DNA of 64,000 bases, from positions 31,760-95,759 of the forward strand of contig NZ_FRCT01000013.1 of NCBI RefSeq assembly GCF_900143025.1. Direction: 5' to 3'. Every line of letters begins with the position of its first letter. Positions within the stretch are counted from its first letter, which is position 1. The position numbers and the translations under genes were made by a program. Shown here piece after piece: positions 34,396 to 43,932 of this stretch. The stretch comes from Ruminococcus flavefaciens (GTDB lineage: Bacteria; Bacillota; Clostridia; Oscillospirales; Ruminococcaceae). The notes below the pieces were generated by a model. The model was not told the origin of the DNA. It ran no database searches and saw only the letters and a program-made list of their open reading frames with translations.

Positions 34396-35769
34396 TTGAA
34401 CGACAATACCGCAGCAGTAAAGGAAATTAAAGAGCTTCTCGGAGATAAAGTGCGCAGGGCTTATGTCAGGAGCTTTGGCTGTCAGCTCAATGTTTCCGAC
34501 GGCGAAAAGATAAAGGGACTCCTGCAAAAAATGGGGTACATCTTCACCGAGGACGAGCAGGAAGCTGACCTTATCATACTCAACACCTGTGCGGTGCGAG
34601 AAAGTGCTGAGGACAGGGTTTTTGGCATTGTGGGCAGCATGAAGAAGCTGAAGGAGCTGAAGCCGGGGCTTATTATCGGTATAGCAGGCTGTATGACGGC
34701 ACAGAGCCATATTGCGGATAAGATAAAAAAGTCATATCCGCAGGTGGATATAGTTCTTGGTACTTCCGCCATAAACGCTCTGCCGAGGCTTTTGCTTGAC
34801 GCTCTCCATGGAGCACGCTTTTCGGCGGATATAAGTGAATACGACGACTTTTCCGAGGCTGTGGAGCAGGTGCGTGACAGCAGCTTCAAGGCTTCCGTGC
34901 CTATAATGTTTGGCTGCAACAATTTCTGTACCTATTGCATAGTACCCTATGTACGCGGACGAGAGCGCAGCCGCCGTGCAGAGGATATAATCGAAGAGGT
35001 GCGTGGACTTGTGCAGAATGGCTATAAGGAGATAATGCTTCTTGGTCAGAATGTCAATTCCTACGGCAAGGACCTGGAAAACGGCATGACCTTCCCGCAG
35101 CTTCTCCGCGAGCTTGACAAAATAGAGGGCGATTTCGTCATAAGATTTATGTCCTCACACCCCAAGGACGCTTCAAAGGAGCTTATCGACACTATCTTCG
35201 AGTGTAAAAAGGTGGCGAAGCACCTGCATCTGCCCGTACAGAGCGGCAGCAGCGAGGTGCTGCGCAGAATGAACAGGCATTACGACATAGACAAGTACCT
35301 TGGCATAATTGATTACATATACAGCCGCGACCCTGATTTTTCCCTTACTACCGACCTTATCGTGGGCTTTCCCGATGAGAGCGATGAGGAGTTCAGAGCC
35401 ACTCTCGAGCTTATAAAAAAGGTCAGATACGACAATATCTACTCCTTTATCTACTCAAAGCGTTCGGGTACTAAGGCTGCGGAAATGCCCGACGGCATAT
35501 CCGACGAAGAAAAGGGACAGCGCATGAGAGAGCTCCTCAGCGTTCAGCGTGAGGTGTCCTCGGAGCATTACAAGCGCTTTATCGGCAGGACCATGAGAGT
35601 CCTTGCTGACGACGTATCAAAGAAAAAGCAGGGGTATCTTACAGGCAAAAGCAATGAATTTATAATCGTAGAATTTGAGGGCGACAGCTCCCTTATAGGA
35701 CAGTTCGTTGACGTTGAGATAACCGACGCTATGAACTGGGCTGTTGCAGGAAAGCTAAAGAAAGGATAA
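34396..35769 (+). CDS. miaB: tRNA-2-methylthio-N6-dimethylallyladenosine synthase
   Basis: A radical-SAM methylthiotransferase acting on i6A37, the product of MiaA encoded at the far end of this cluster. About 457 residues from TTG 34396, seven bases after GGCGAGGT; the preceding frame overlaps the promoter. The N-terminal UPF0004 domain has RSFGCQLNVSDGEK and NTCAVRESAEDR. The radical motif is MFGCNNFCTYCIVPYVRGRE. A TRAM domain closes the protein. It is the first gene of the order miaB-ricA-mutS-mutL known from Bacillus. Confidence 0.96.
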   Translation: MNDNTAAVKEIKELLGDKVRRAYVRSFGCQLNVSDGEKIKGLLQKMGYIFTEDEQEADLIILNTCAVRESAEDRVFGIVGSMKKLKELKPGLIIGIAGCMTAQSHIADKIKKSYPQVDIVLGTSAINALPRLLLDALHGARFSADISEYDDFSEAVEQVRDSSFKASVPIMFGCNNFCTYCIVPYVRGRERSRRAEDIIEEVRGLVQNGYKEIMLLGQNVNSYGKDLENGMTFPQLLRELDKIEGDFVIRFMSSHPKDASKELIDTIFECKKVAKHLHLPVQSGSSEVLRRMNRHYDIDKYLGIIDYIYSRDPDFSLTTDLIVGFPDESDEEFRATLELIKKVRYDNIYSFIYSKRSGTKAAEMPDGISDEEKGQRMRELLSVQREVSSEHYKRFIGRTMRVLADDVSKKKQGYLTGKSNEFIIVEFEGDSSLIGQFVDVEITDAMNWAVAGKLKKG

Positions 35770-35775
35770 TACACC

Positions 35776-36552
35776 ATGAAAAAAGTCATAGCAATATCAT
35801 GCCTTGCAGCTCTTATGCTTACAGGCTGCACCAAGCCAAATAACAATAACGATACCGAAAGCACAACAGCTGCGGCAACGACTGAGGCTGAAACGACTAC
35901 CGAGGCAGTGACCACAGAGGAAAAGACCACTACCGAGGCTGTTACGGTACTTAAAGAGCCTGATACCGAGCCTTTGACTGAGCCCTTTACAGAATCGGAG
36001 GAGACCATAAAGCAGAGAAGAGAAATGTTCTATGCAGATGTAAGACCTATGCTGAAGCTGTATTTTGATAAGCTCCTTGAAGGAAACGGCGGTCATGCCT
36101 ATATGGAGTACACCTTCTATGATGTTGATAAATGCACAGTTCCCGAGGTCATAATCAAGGAAGGTAACAGCGAAGCAGAGTTTACGATACACGTATTCAG
36201 GGAGGACGGCTTTGACGGAATGTATCAGATAGGCGAATTCGGCGGCGGTCATACCGCTTTATGCTATGATGCCGATACAGACAAGCTCGTTCTTGCATGG
36301 GCGCAAATGGGCGCAATGAACATAAGCAGCCTCGATATGGTGGACTATAAGCTGAAAGAGGTTACATCAGATGAAAAAAAGCTCGCCCCCGATGAGGAGA
36401 TAGATGATATACTCGCTGAGGAGAATATAAAGAAGCTCGCCTATATATCGGTCTACAAGCCCGATGAGGAGAGCGCAGGATATTCTATAATCCATCATGC
36501 TGACGGCACAGAAGAAAGGAAAGAAGAACTCTATTTTGAGTTTTTTGAATGA
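35776..36552 (+). CDS. Lipoprotein of unknown function, first of a duplicated pair
   Basis: 258 residues. The signal peptide ends in the lipobox LTGC (Cys about 18). A Thr/Glu-rich linker with repeated TTEA follows (about 25-75), then a globular domain. The domain contains MEYTFYDVDKCTVPEVIIKE and FGGGHTALCYD. It begins six bases after miaB. The next gene is a clear paralogue. No known domain is recognised; the EY-F-D-D-VPE pattern resembles small extracellular sensor or ligand-binding folds, but I do not assign a function. Confidence 0.85.
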   Translation: MKKVIAISCLAALMLTGCTKPNNNNDTESTTAAATTEAETTTEAVTTEEKTTTEAVTVLKEPDTEPLTEPFTESEETIKQRREMFYADVRPMLKLYFDKLLEGNGGHAYMEYTFYDVDKCTVPEVIIKEGNSEAEFTIHVFREDGFDGMYQIGEFGGGHTALCYDADTDKLVLAWAQMGAMNISSLDMVDYKLKEVTSDEKKLAPDEEIDDILAEENIKKLAYISVYKPDEESAGYSIIHHADGTEERKEELYFEFFE

Positions 36553-36572
36553 TAAAAAGGAGAAGGATACAA

Positions 36573-37361
36573 ATGAAAAGAATTATCGCATTATCATGCC
36601 TTGCAGCAGTTATGCTGGCAGGCTGCGGAAAAACCGAAAAGGACGGCACAGACTCAAAGTCTGAGACAACTACAAAAGCAACTGAAGCTGTAACAACAGA
36701 GGCTCCCGAGGAAGAAACTACGGAAGCACTGACCACAGCAGCGGAGACTTCTGCGGAAGCAGCAACAGCTCCCGAGACAACAAAAGAGCCTGACGGAATG
36801 GTTTCGGCAGGCGGACGCATGGATATGTACCCTGCTATATATCAGGGTGTGATAAAGAGCAAGTTCGACGAAACAGTCAACAGGAACGAGGGCAATGCAA
36901 GCATAGAATATGCATTCCGCGACCTTGACGCAGACGGTATCCCCGAGCTTCTGCTGAAATACGGTACCTGTGAGGCAGATTACCAGATACACATATACAC
37001 CCTTGATGACGAAGCAGGTGCTAAGGATCTTGGTCTTTACGGCGGCGGACATACTTCCTTTGCCTATGACGAGAATACAGGCGATTTCGTTATAGTATGG
37101 GGACATATGGGCGCAGCAAGCATAATTTACTATAAATGGGAAAACGGTACTTTAAAGTCAAACGGCAGCTACGACTTCAATCTCGACGAAGAGATCACTT
37201 CATACGATCAGGTGCTTGAGGAAAAGGGCATACGCTACATAGATCATGTATATGTTTCAAGCTTCGGTATGGGCGACGATGCAATGACAAAGACCTATGT
37301 TTACCACGCAAACGGCGAGAGCGAGGAATATGACGGACTCAACCTCGATTACATGGGTTGA
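36573..37361 (+). CDS. Lipoprotein of unknown function, second of a duplicated pair
   Basis: About 262 residues from the ATG at 36573, which follows AAAGGAGAAGG. The lipobox is LAGC. A Thr/Glu-rich linker resembles that of the preceding paralogue. The shared domain has IEYAFRDLDADGIPELLLKY and YGGGHTSFAYDENTGD, followed by a region with WGHMGAASI. FRDLDADGIPEL looks like a calcium-binding or VCBS-type loop. The pair is inserted in the conserved miaB-ricA interval. Confidence 0.85.
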   Translation: MKRIIALSCLAAVMLAGCGKTEKDGTDSKSETTTKATEAVTTEAPEEETTEALTTAAETSAEAATAPETTKEPDGMVSAGGRMDMYPAIYQGVIKSKFDETVNRNEGNASIEYAFRDLDADGIPELLLKYGTCEADYQIHIYTLDDEAGAKDLGLYGGGHTSFAYDENTGDFVIVWGHMGAASIIYYKWENGTLKSNGSYDFNLDEEITSYDQVLEEKGIRYIDHVYVSSFGMGDDAMTKTYVYHANGESEEYDGLNLDYMG

Positions 37362-37413
37362 GATACAGTACAGCAAGACTATAACAATATGATTTTTTAA
37401 GGAGAGTATAAAA

Positions 37414-37821
37414 ATGGATATTATGGAAATGACAAGAGAGCTTGGAAAGGCTATCCAGCAGGACGACAGATTTACAGCTTATATGCTTGCAAAGCAGGCT
37501 AACGATGAGGACAAGGAGCTTCAGGAGGATATCGCCCGCTTTGAGGACCTCCGTATGAACTTAGGCAGCGCAATGAGTGCCGAGGAGCCTGATTCTGACA
37601 ATATCAAGGCACTGGATACAGAGCTCAAATCCACATACAACAAGATAATGAAGAACCCTAAGATGATAGTTTTCACAGGCGCACAGCAGGCTCTTGAAAA
37701 GCTTGTTTCAAATATTCAGCAGATAATAAGCCTCTGCGCAAACGGTGAGGACCCAGATACCTGTCAGGTACCGGAAACGGGCTGCACGGGAAGCTGTGCA
37801 TCCTGCGCAGGCTGCCACTGA
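37414..37821 (+). CDS. ricA: YlbF/YmcA family protein with cysteine-rich tail
   Basis: 135 residues, mostly helical. MDIMEMTRELGKAIQQDDRF and the TYNKIMKNPKMIVFTGAQQA region match the YlbF/YmcA family. In Bacillus these proteins form the Fe-S Y-complex that controls RNase Y and mRNA processing. The C-terminus CTGSCASCAGCH is rich in cysteine, suitable for a cluster. In Bacillus ymcA (ricA) also lies between miaB and mutS, which supports the assignment to this branch rather than YlbF. Confidence 0.85.
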   Translation: MDIMEMTRELGKAIQQDDRFTAYMLAKQANDEDKELQEDIARFEDLRMNLGSAMSAEEPDSDNIKALDTELKSTYNKIMKNPKMIVFTGAQQALEKLVSNIQQIISLCANGEDPDTCQVPETGCTGSCASCAGCH

Positions 37822-37833
37822 TAAAAAGCTGAT

Positions 37834-38442
37834 ATGGACAATAGTAACAACAATAAGCTGCTTGAAAAGATAGGAGCAGTAAACAAACTGATAGAAACCT
37901 TTGACGTTGGTGAGCCGCCTTACAGCTTCAAGCTGAGATGCTGTGCAGAAACAGTAACGCAGACAAGGCAGATTGGATTCTGTACAATAGGCTGCGCAGC
38001 CGTTGTGCTTGTGCGTTCCATGCGTCCCTCTGCAAGTTTGCAGACAGCAGGTCTTGTTCTCGCGTTTATAGCTATATTCTTTGCGATATACTGCATGATA
38101 TATGCTTCAAAGATAGAAAAGACCGACATTGCCGAGGTAAACGGCGACAGCATCACCGTAAAGGGCAGGACTTATAATTACAGCGAGATATCCGAAATAA
38201 AGGGAGCTTCGCTCAATAATCTTAAAATAATGTCCTCAGGCGGCAAGATCGCAGCTCTTAATAAGAGCTGCGACGGCTGCGGCGACCTTATAAGGTGGGC
38301 AAGGCAGCATAATATCCCCATAAATGACGACAATACGAGAGACTTTGAAGGCATTAAGCAGAGAAATGTACTGATAACCGCAGTTCTTACTATATCATGC
38401 GTTATCATAGCATTTCTGATAGTATTCCTGAAGAGAATGTGA
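37834..38442 (+). CDS. Integral membrane protein, unknown
   Basis: 202 residues. Two helices at about 48-92, a soluble beta-rich middle (VNGDSITVKGRTYNYSEISE) and one C-terminal helix (about 178-198). The middle resembles small PH-like or YcxB-like domains, but the match is weak. It starts 12 bases after the YlbF-like gene and precedes mutS, so it is co-transcribed with both. No function is assigned. Confidence 0.75.
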   Translation: MDNSNNNKLLEKIGAVNKLIETFDVGEPPYSFKLRCCAETVTQTRQIGFCTIGCAAVVLVRSMRPSASLQTAGLVLAFIAIFFAIYCMIYASKIEKTDIAEVNGDSITVKGRTYNYSEISEIKGASLNNLKIMSSGGKIAALNKSCDGCGDLIRWARQHNIPINDDNTRDFEGIKQRNVLITAVLTISCVIIAFLIVFLKRM

Positions 38443-38499
38443 CCGCGGCAGGTGTATCGGCGGCATTTATATTAATTGAGAGTAAAAGGAGCATGACCA

Positions 38500-41118
38500 A
38501 TGGAAATCGACAGAAGCAAAATATCCCCCATGATGCAGCAGTACCTGGAGGTCAAGGACAAGTACAAGGACTGTGTGCTTTTCTTCCGCCTCGGTGACTT
38601 CTATGAGATGTTCTTTGACGATGCTATAGAGATATCAAAGGCTCTGGAGCTCACCCTCACAGGCAGGGACTGCGGACTTGAGGAACGTGCTCCCATGTGC
38701 GGGATTCCCTATCATGCGGCGGATATGTATATAAAGAGGCTCATAGATATGGGCTTCAAGGTGGCTGTATGCGAGCAGCTCACAGACCCTGCCGAGACCA
38801 AGGGCATAGTAGTCCGCGATGTTATACGAGTTGTTACTCCGGGTACGCTGACCGAGAGCAGTATGCTTGATGACGGCAGCAACAACTACATATGCAGTAT
38901 CTTCTACGATAAGGATACAAATACCTGCGGCGTTGCTTCTGCCGATATTTCTACAGGCGATGCGGCTCTCAGCTTCTTTGAGGGCAAGGACCTTGAAGCA
39001 GGTGTCATAAACGAGCTTTCAAGGTGCAGACCTGCGGAGATAATCTTCCCCGAAAACTTCCTTTCGCTGAAAACAGCAGCGGATTTCGTAAAGGTGCGCC
39101 TTTCATGCGCAGTTACTCTCCGCGATACTATCTGCTTTACGCCTTCTGCAAGGCGTGATACGGTAACGGAGGTATTCGGTGTAAAGTCGGTAACTGAGCT
39201 CGGCATAAGCGAGGACGGTGCAGACTGTGCGGCTGTATGCGGACTTTTCGATTACATAAACGATACCCAGAAAACTTCGGTATCGCGCTTTACGGCGATA
39301 GATATACTCAACGGCGACCAGTTCATGGGGCTTGACCTAAATGCAAGGCGAAACCTTGAACTTACGGAGACTCTCCGCAGCAAGGAGAAGAAGGGCTCAC
39401 TGCTGTGGGTGCTTGACTCCACAAAGACCTCAATGGGACGCAGACTGCTGAAAAACTGGATAGAGCAGCCCCTTAAAAGCCCTGCAAGGATAATCGAGCG
39501 CCTTGACGCTGTTGAAGCACTTTACCGCAAAAGCGTGGTGCTTGCAGACCTTACCGACCTGCTTGACAGAGTCTATGACCTTGAACGTCTTATGACAAAG
39601 GTAATGTACAAGAGTGCAAATCCCCGCGACCTGAAATCACTTTCGGCTACGGCTATGCAGCTCCCGCTCATAAAACAGGAGCTTGCAAAGCTTTCGGACT
39701 CTAAGCTCCTTGCGCGTTACAATGAGGAGATATCCACCCTTGACGAGCTTGTGAACCTTGTTGAGAATGCCATAATCGACGAGCCGCCTGTTTCTGTAAA
39801 GGACGGCGGAGTTATCAAGGAGGGCTTCAACAAGGAGCTTGACGACCTTCGTCACATTATGAACAACGGACGCGGCATCATCGACGAGATAGAACAGCGC
39901 GAAAAGGAAGCAACAGGCATCAAGAACCTGAAAATAGGCTTCAACCGCGTGTTCGGATACTATCTTGAAGTCACTCGCTCATATTACGACCTTATCCCCG
40001 AGGGCTGGATACGCAAGCAGACTCTTGCAAATGCGGAGCGCTTCATAACAGAGGAGCTTAAAAATGCCGAGAATGCTATCCTCGGTGCAAAGGACAAGGC
40101 TCTTGCGCTCGAAGCGGATATATTCTCTGAGGTCCGCGACTTCCTTGCAACAAAGCTTGAACCCGTTCAGAAAACAGCCTCTGCTGTAGCTTCTGTGGAC
40201 GTGCTCTGCTCATTTGCGGACGTAGCTCTGCGAAATCAGTACATAAAGCCTGATATCGTTCTTGACGGCTCCATAGATATAAAGGCAGGCAGACACCCTG
40301 TAGTTGAGCTTATGCTCACGGACGAGGTATTCGTGCCTAATGACCTGCACATCGACAATAAGTCCGACAGAATGTCCATAATCACAGGACCTAATATGTC
40401 GGGTAAATCAACATATATGCGTCAGAATGCCCTTATCGTGCTCATGGCGCAGATAGGAAGCTTTGTGCCTGCCGACTCCGCAAGGATATCGGTGGTGGAT
40501 AAGATATTCACCCGTGTGGGAGCTTCCGACGACCTTACCGCAGGACAGTCAACGTTCATGGTGGAAATGAGCGAGGTATCGGATATACTGAAAAATGCAA
40601 CTCCGAACAGCCTTGTTATCCTTGACGAGGTGGGACGAGGCACTTCTACATTTGACGGCGTAAGCATTGCCCGTGCAGTTGCGGAGTTTATATGCAATTC
40701 AAAGAAGCTGGGCTGTAAGACTCTTTTTGCGACTCACTATCACGAGCTTATCGGTCTCGAAAACGAGCTTGAAGGCGTAAAGAACTACAGCATCGCCGTA
40801 AACAAGCACGGCGGCACTATACGTTTTCTGCGTAAGATAGTCCGCGGCGGAGTTGACGAGAGCTACGGCGTAGATGTTGCGAAGCTTGCAGGACTTCCTG
40901 CAAAGGTGGTAGCCCGTGCAAGAGAGCTCCTTGAAGAAATGGAGAAGGCTCACGGAAACGAGCGTCCCGTGGTAAAGAATGACGACTTCGGACAGATAAG
41001 CTTCGGAAGTCTCGGACGTGAAGCGGCACTGGATATGCTTGAAAAGACCAATATAGACGAGCTCAGCGACAGCGAATGCCGTGAGCTGCTGAAGGATATG
41101 CTTGCGGCACTGCAGTGA
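38500..41118 (+). CDS. mutS: DNA mismatch repair protein MutS
   Basis: Recognises mismatches and recruits MutL. 872 residues, normal. The mismatch-binding Phe-x-Glu lies in FRLGDFYEMFFDDA (about 28-41). The ATPase domain has TGPNMSGKSTYMRQ, then DDLTAGQSTFMVEM, LVILDEVGRGTSTFDG and LFATHYHEL. A helix-turn-helix close to the C-terminus contains VDVAKLAGLPAKVVARA. The ribosome site is AAAGGAG. mutL follows after one extra gene. Confidence 0.97.
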   Translation: MEIDRSKISPMMQQYLEVKDKYKDCVLFFRLGDFYEMFFDDAIEISKALELTLTGRDCGLEERAPMCGIPYHAADMYIKRLIDMGFKVAVCEQLTDPAETKGIVVRDVIRVVTPGTLTESSMLDDGSNNYICSIFYDKDTNTCGVASADISTGDAALSFFEGKDLEAGVINELSRCRPAEIIFPENFLSLKTAADFVKVRLSCAVTLRDTICFTPSARRDTVTEVFGVKSVTELGISEDGADCAAVCGLFDYINDTQKTSVSRFTAIDILNGDQFMGLDLNARRNLELTETLRSKEKKGSLLWVLDSTKTSMGRRLLKNWIEQPLKSPARIIERLDAVEALYRKSVVLADLTDLLDRVYDLERLMTKVMYKSANPRDLKSLSATAMQLPLIKQELAKLSDSKLLARYNEEISTLDELVNLVENAIIDEPPVSVKDGGVIKEGFNKELDDLRHIMNNGRGIIDEIEQREKEATGIKNLKIGFNRVFGYYLEVTRSYYDLIPEGWIRKQTLANAERFITEELKNAENAILGAKDKALALEADIFSEVRDFLATKLEPVQKTASAVASVDVLCSFADVALRNQYIKPDIVLDGSIDIKAGRHPVVELMLTDEVFVPNDLHIDNKSDRMSIITGPNMSGKSTYMRQNALIVLMAQIGSFVPADSARISVVDKIFTRVGASDDLTAGQSTFMVEMSEVSDILKNATPNSLVILDEVGRGTSTFDGVSIARAVAEFICNSKKLGCKTLFATHYHELIGLENELEGVKNYSIAVNKHGGTIRFLRKIVRGGVDESYGVDVAKLAGLPAKVVARARELLEEMEKAHGNERPVVKNDDFGQISFGSLGREAALDMLEKTNIDELSDSECRELLKDMLAALQ

Positions 41119-41146
41119 CATCTTTTAGCCGTTAGCCCTTAGCCTT

Positions 41147-41217
41147 TAGGGGCGGATATCATCCGCCCGAGCCTTTAGCTAAAAAACGTGTAGGGAACGC
41201 CGCTCTCGGCGTCCCAT
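41147..41217. repeat. Dispersed GTAGGGG-type palindromic repeats after mutS
   Basis: TTAGGGGCGGATATCATCC.. (41147-41170) and GTAGGGAACGCCGCTCTC.. (41190-41214) are two further members of the hairpin family. The preceding words AGCCGTTAGCC..TTAGGGG recur near 58052-58072. They lie between mutS and the next gene in an otherwise packed operon. Confidence 0.7.
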
Positions 41218-41244
41218 GAAAAATGATAACAGAGGTGGATAAAT

Positions 41245-41865
41245 ATGCCTGCATACATTTCGATGACATTTGAATACAGCCGTCTTGAGCTGGATTACGA
41301 CAATATGAAGGAGCTCCTTGCTTACATCAAGCACGCAGGGCTTGAATTCAAGGGGGGCGTAAACGGCTCCGAAAACGAAACTATCGAGGATATACTGGAG
41401 TATAACCAGAAGAAGCTGGAAGAAAACTTCGTTCTCGGAAGCGGTGAGAGCCGTGAGAATGATTATAAGCAGATGCTTTTCAGCTATGATGGATTCTCCG
41501 AGATACGCGGATATATCAGCAATAACTATCCTGCGGACAGGGAGTACAGCTTTACTCTGCTCTTCCCCGAGGAGGAGGTCATGGCGGAGCGAGGCGTATA
41601 CAAAACAGAGGCTATTGCAAAGATGAAGAACATCGCAAGCCTTATGTGGATACTCCCGAAAACACGTACAGTACAGACCGAGCTCGAAAACAGCGACGGT
41701 ATCCCTACAGAGCAGGAGATAAAGGACGGTGCTGCGCCGTCTGTCTGTCCGTTAGCCATAGTATCCGAAAAGCAGTTCGGACATATGGACACAGAGGGAT
41801 ATACCGACGACCATATCTATGCAGGCGGAGTCCTCATAATGAATAAGGATATCAAGCTGGTCTGA
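41245..41865 (+). CDS. Conserved hypothetical protein between mutS and mutL
   Basis: 206 residues, soluble, acidic, with no signal or membrane helix. The start follows AGAGGTGG. Recognisable stretches are MTFEYSRLELDYDNMKELL near the N-terminus and RGYISNNYPADREYSFTLLF in the middle. I do not recognise a domain. It is co-directional with mutS and mutL and 30 bases upstream of mutL, so it is probably transcribed with them. The repeat array before it suggests a local insertion. Confidence 0.75.
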   Translation: MPAYISMTFEYSRLELDYDNMKELLAYIKHAGLEFKGGVNGSENETIEDILEYNQKKLEENFVLGSGESRENDYKQMLFSYDGFSEIRGYISNNYPADREYSFTLLFPEEEVMAERGVYKTEAIAKMKNIASLMWILPKTRTVQTELENSDGIPTEQEIKDGAAPSVCPLAIVSEKQFGHMDTEGYTDDHIYAGGVLIMNKDIKLV

Positions 41866-41895
41866 GCTGCGTTACATTCAGAAAGGAAGTAAAAT

Positions 41896-43923
41896 ATGCC
41901 GCCTATCAACGTGCTTAGCAAGGAAATATCAGAACTTATCGCCGCAGGTGAAGTAATAGAGCGTCCCTCATCGGTCATAAAGGAGCTTGTGGAAAATTCC
42001 ATAGACTCAGGGGCAACTCATATAACCGTGGAGATAAAAAACGGCGGAGCTACATATATGCGCGTCACCGATGACGGCTGCGGAATGTCATTTGATGACG
42101 TACCAAAGGCATTTCTGCGCCATGCCACAAGCAAGATAAGTGCCAAGGAGGATCTTGACAATATCCTCACTTTAGGATTCCGCGGTGAGGCGCTTGCCTC
42201 TGTTGCGGCTGTAGCCCGTGTGGAGATAATGACAAAGCAGAAGGGAGAGCTTTACGGCACTCTCTATACTATCGAGGGCAGCGCTGAGAAAACTCATGAG
42301 CAGAGCGGCTGTCCCGACGGCACTACTATAATTATCCGCGACCTTTTCTACAACGTGCCTGCAAGACGCAAGTTTATGAAAAAGGACGTTACCGAAGCAA
42401 ATGCGGTGAGCAGCATACTCCAGAAGATAACTATGTCACACCCTGACATAGCTTTTCGCTTTATACGCGACAACCGCACAGAGTTCAATTCCAGCGGCGA
42501 CGGAGAGCTGTTTTCGGCGGTATATGCGGTCTACGGACGTGATTTTGCCCGTGACCTTATCCCCGTGGACTACGATTACGAGGGAGTCCATGTGGGAGGT
42601 TATGTCATAAAGCCGCTGTACTCCAAGAACAACCGTGCATTTCAGAATTTTTTCGTAAACGGAAGATATGTCCGCTCACGCTTATGCTCTGCGGCTCTGG
42701 AAAATGCCTACACGAACATGATAATGACAGGAAAATTCCCTGCCTGCATACTCCTCATAGACCTGCCGCCCAGCACAATGGACGTTAATATCCACCCCAC
42801 AAAGGCGGAGGTGCGCTTCACAAATGAAAAATCCGTATCCGATGCGGTGTACTTTGCTGTGAAGAATGCCATGATGAAGGACGGACTTATCTATGAGTTT
42901 GAATTGAAGCCCCATGCAGACTGGACTAAGGCTGCTCCCGAGCAGGAGGAGATGATACAGCAGGAGTTCTTGTTCACTCCTGTTGACAAGATAGAGGAGA
43001 CCGAAAAGAAGCTCGCCGAAGCTCCTGTACCTGCATACACAGCTCCGAAACCTGTAGCCGAGGAAAAGCCCTATATCGCAGACATAAAGCCAAGCCCTGC
43101 CTATGACAGACCCGAGCCCGTGCAGGCGGCAGCTCCCGTATACGAAAAGCCTGTGACCGTACAGGAGACAGCTCCCGCAGCAGAGCAGGTCGCAGAGAGG
43201 GCGGAGGTTCCCGAGCCTGTTGAAGTAAAAGAGCCTGAGCCGCCGAAGGCTGTTGAGGGCTTCAGTTATATAACACAGCAGGCATTTGCCGCAGCACAGC
43301 CTGCCAAGCCTGCACAGCCCGAAGCTCCAAAGGAGTCGGTATGGACGGAAAAGCCTAAGATACGTGTTATCGGTGAAGCCTTCGGACTTTACATCGTAGC
43401 CGAGGTAGGCGACGATACCATGATAATGATAGACAAGCACGCTGCCCATGAGCGTATAATCTTCGAGCGTCTGAAAAGCCGTAATTGCAGGCAGTACAGC
43501 CAGCAGCTCCTTACGGGAGTACGTGTGCTGCTCACAGGTGACGAGATAAGCGCACTCGAAGCGAATCAGGAGCTTCTTGCAGATTTGGGCTTTGCCTTTG
43601 ATTTTTCCGAGAAGCCCTGCGTAGTTGCTACGGCAGTGCCCACATTTATAATGGAGCTTGAAATGGAGGACATAATCTCCGAGATAGCCAATAATCTGCG
43701 TATGTACAGCCATGACCCACAGTCACATATGCTGGACGATATGCTCCATACAGTTGCCTGCAAATCCGCAATCAAGGGCAATGACAAGAACGATATCGCA
43801 GAGCTGCAATCCCTTGCGGAGCAGGTCTATTTCGACGAGAGGATACGCCATTGTCCTCACGGCAGACCTGTAATGTTCACCATGACCAAGAGTAATATAT
43901 CCCACCAGTTCAAAAGAACGTAA
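41896..43923 (+). CDS. mutL: DNA mismatch repair protein MutL with endonuclease motif
   Basis: 675 residues. The N-terminal GHKL ATPase has IAAGEVIERPSSVIKELVEN, VTDDGCGMSFDD and GFRGEALASVAAV. A long Pro/Glu/Ala-rich linker (about 345-470) joins the C-terminal domain. That domain carries DKHAAHERIIFE, matching the endonuclease signature DxHA(x)2E(x)4E, plus ACKSAIK and CPHGRPV. It is therefore a nicking MutL, as in Bacillus, rather than the MutH-dependent type. Confidence 0.97.
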   Translation: MPPINVLSKEISELIAAGEVIERPSSVIKELVENSIDSGATHITVEIKNGGATYMRVTDDGCGMSFDDVPKAFLRHATSKISAKEDLDNILTLGFRGEALASVAAVARVEIMTKQKGELYGTLYTIEGSAEKTHEQSGCPDGTTIIIRDLFYNVPARRKFMKKDVTEANAVSSILQKITMSHPDIAFRFIRDNRTEFNSSGDGELFSAVYAVYGRDFARDLIPVDYDYEGVHVGGYVIKPLYSKNNRAFQNFFVNGRYVRSRLCSAALENAYTNMIMTGKFPACILLIDLPPSTMDVNIHPTKAEVRFTNEKSVSDAVYFAVKNAMMKDGLIYEFELKPHADWTKAAPEQEEMIQQEFLFTPVDKIEETEKKLAEAPVPAYTAPKPVAEEKPYIADIKPSPAYDRPEPVQAAAPVYEKPVTVQETAPAAEQVAERAEVPEPVEVKEPEPPKAVEGFSYITQQAFAAAQPAKPAQPEAPKESVWTEKPKIRVIGEAFGLYIVAEVGDDTMIMIDKHAAHERIIFERLKSRNCRQYSQQLLTGVRVLLTGDEISALEANQELLADLGFAFDFSEKPCVVATAVPTFIMELEMEDIISEIANNLRMYSHDPQSHMLDDMLHTVACKSAIKGNDKNDIAELQSLAEQVYFDERIRHCPHGRPVMFTMTKSNISHQFKRT

Positions 43924-43932
43924 GGAGAAACT

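Noticed and set aside
42682..43713. Long minus-strand open frame opposite mutL (343 codons)
   Set aside because: It lies wholly antisense to the well-supported mutL linker and C-terminal domain, is rich in Leu/Arg/Cys/Tyr as expected for a shadow, and has no ribosome site or known motif.
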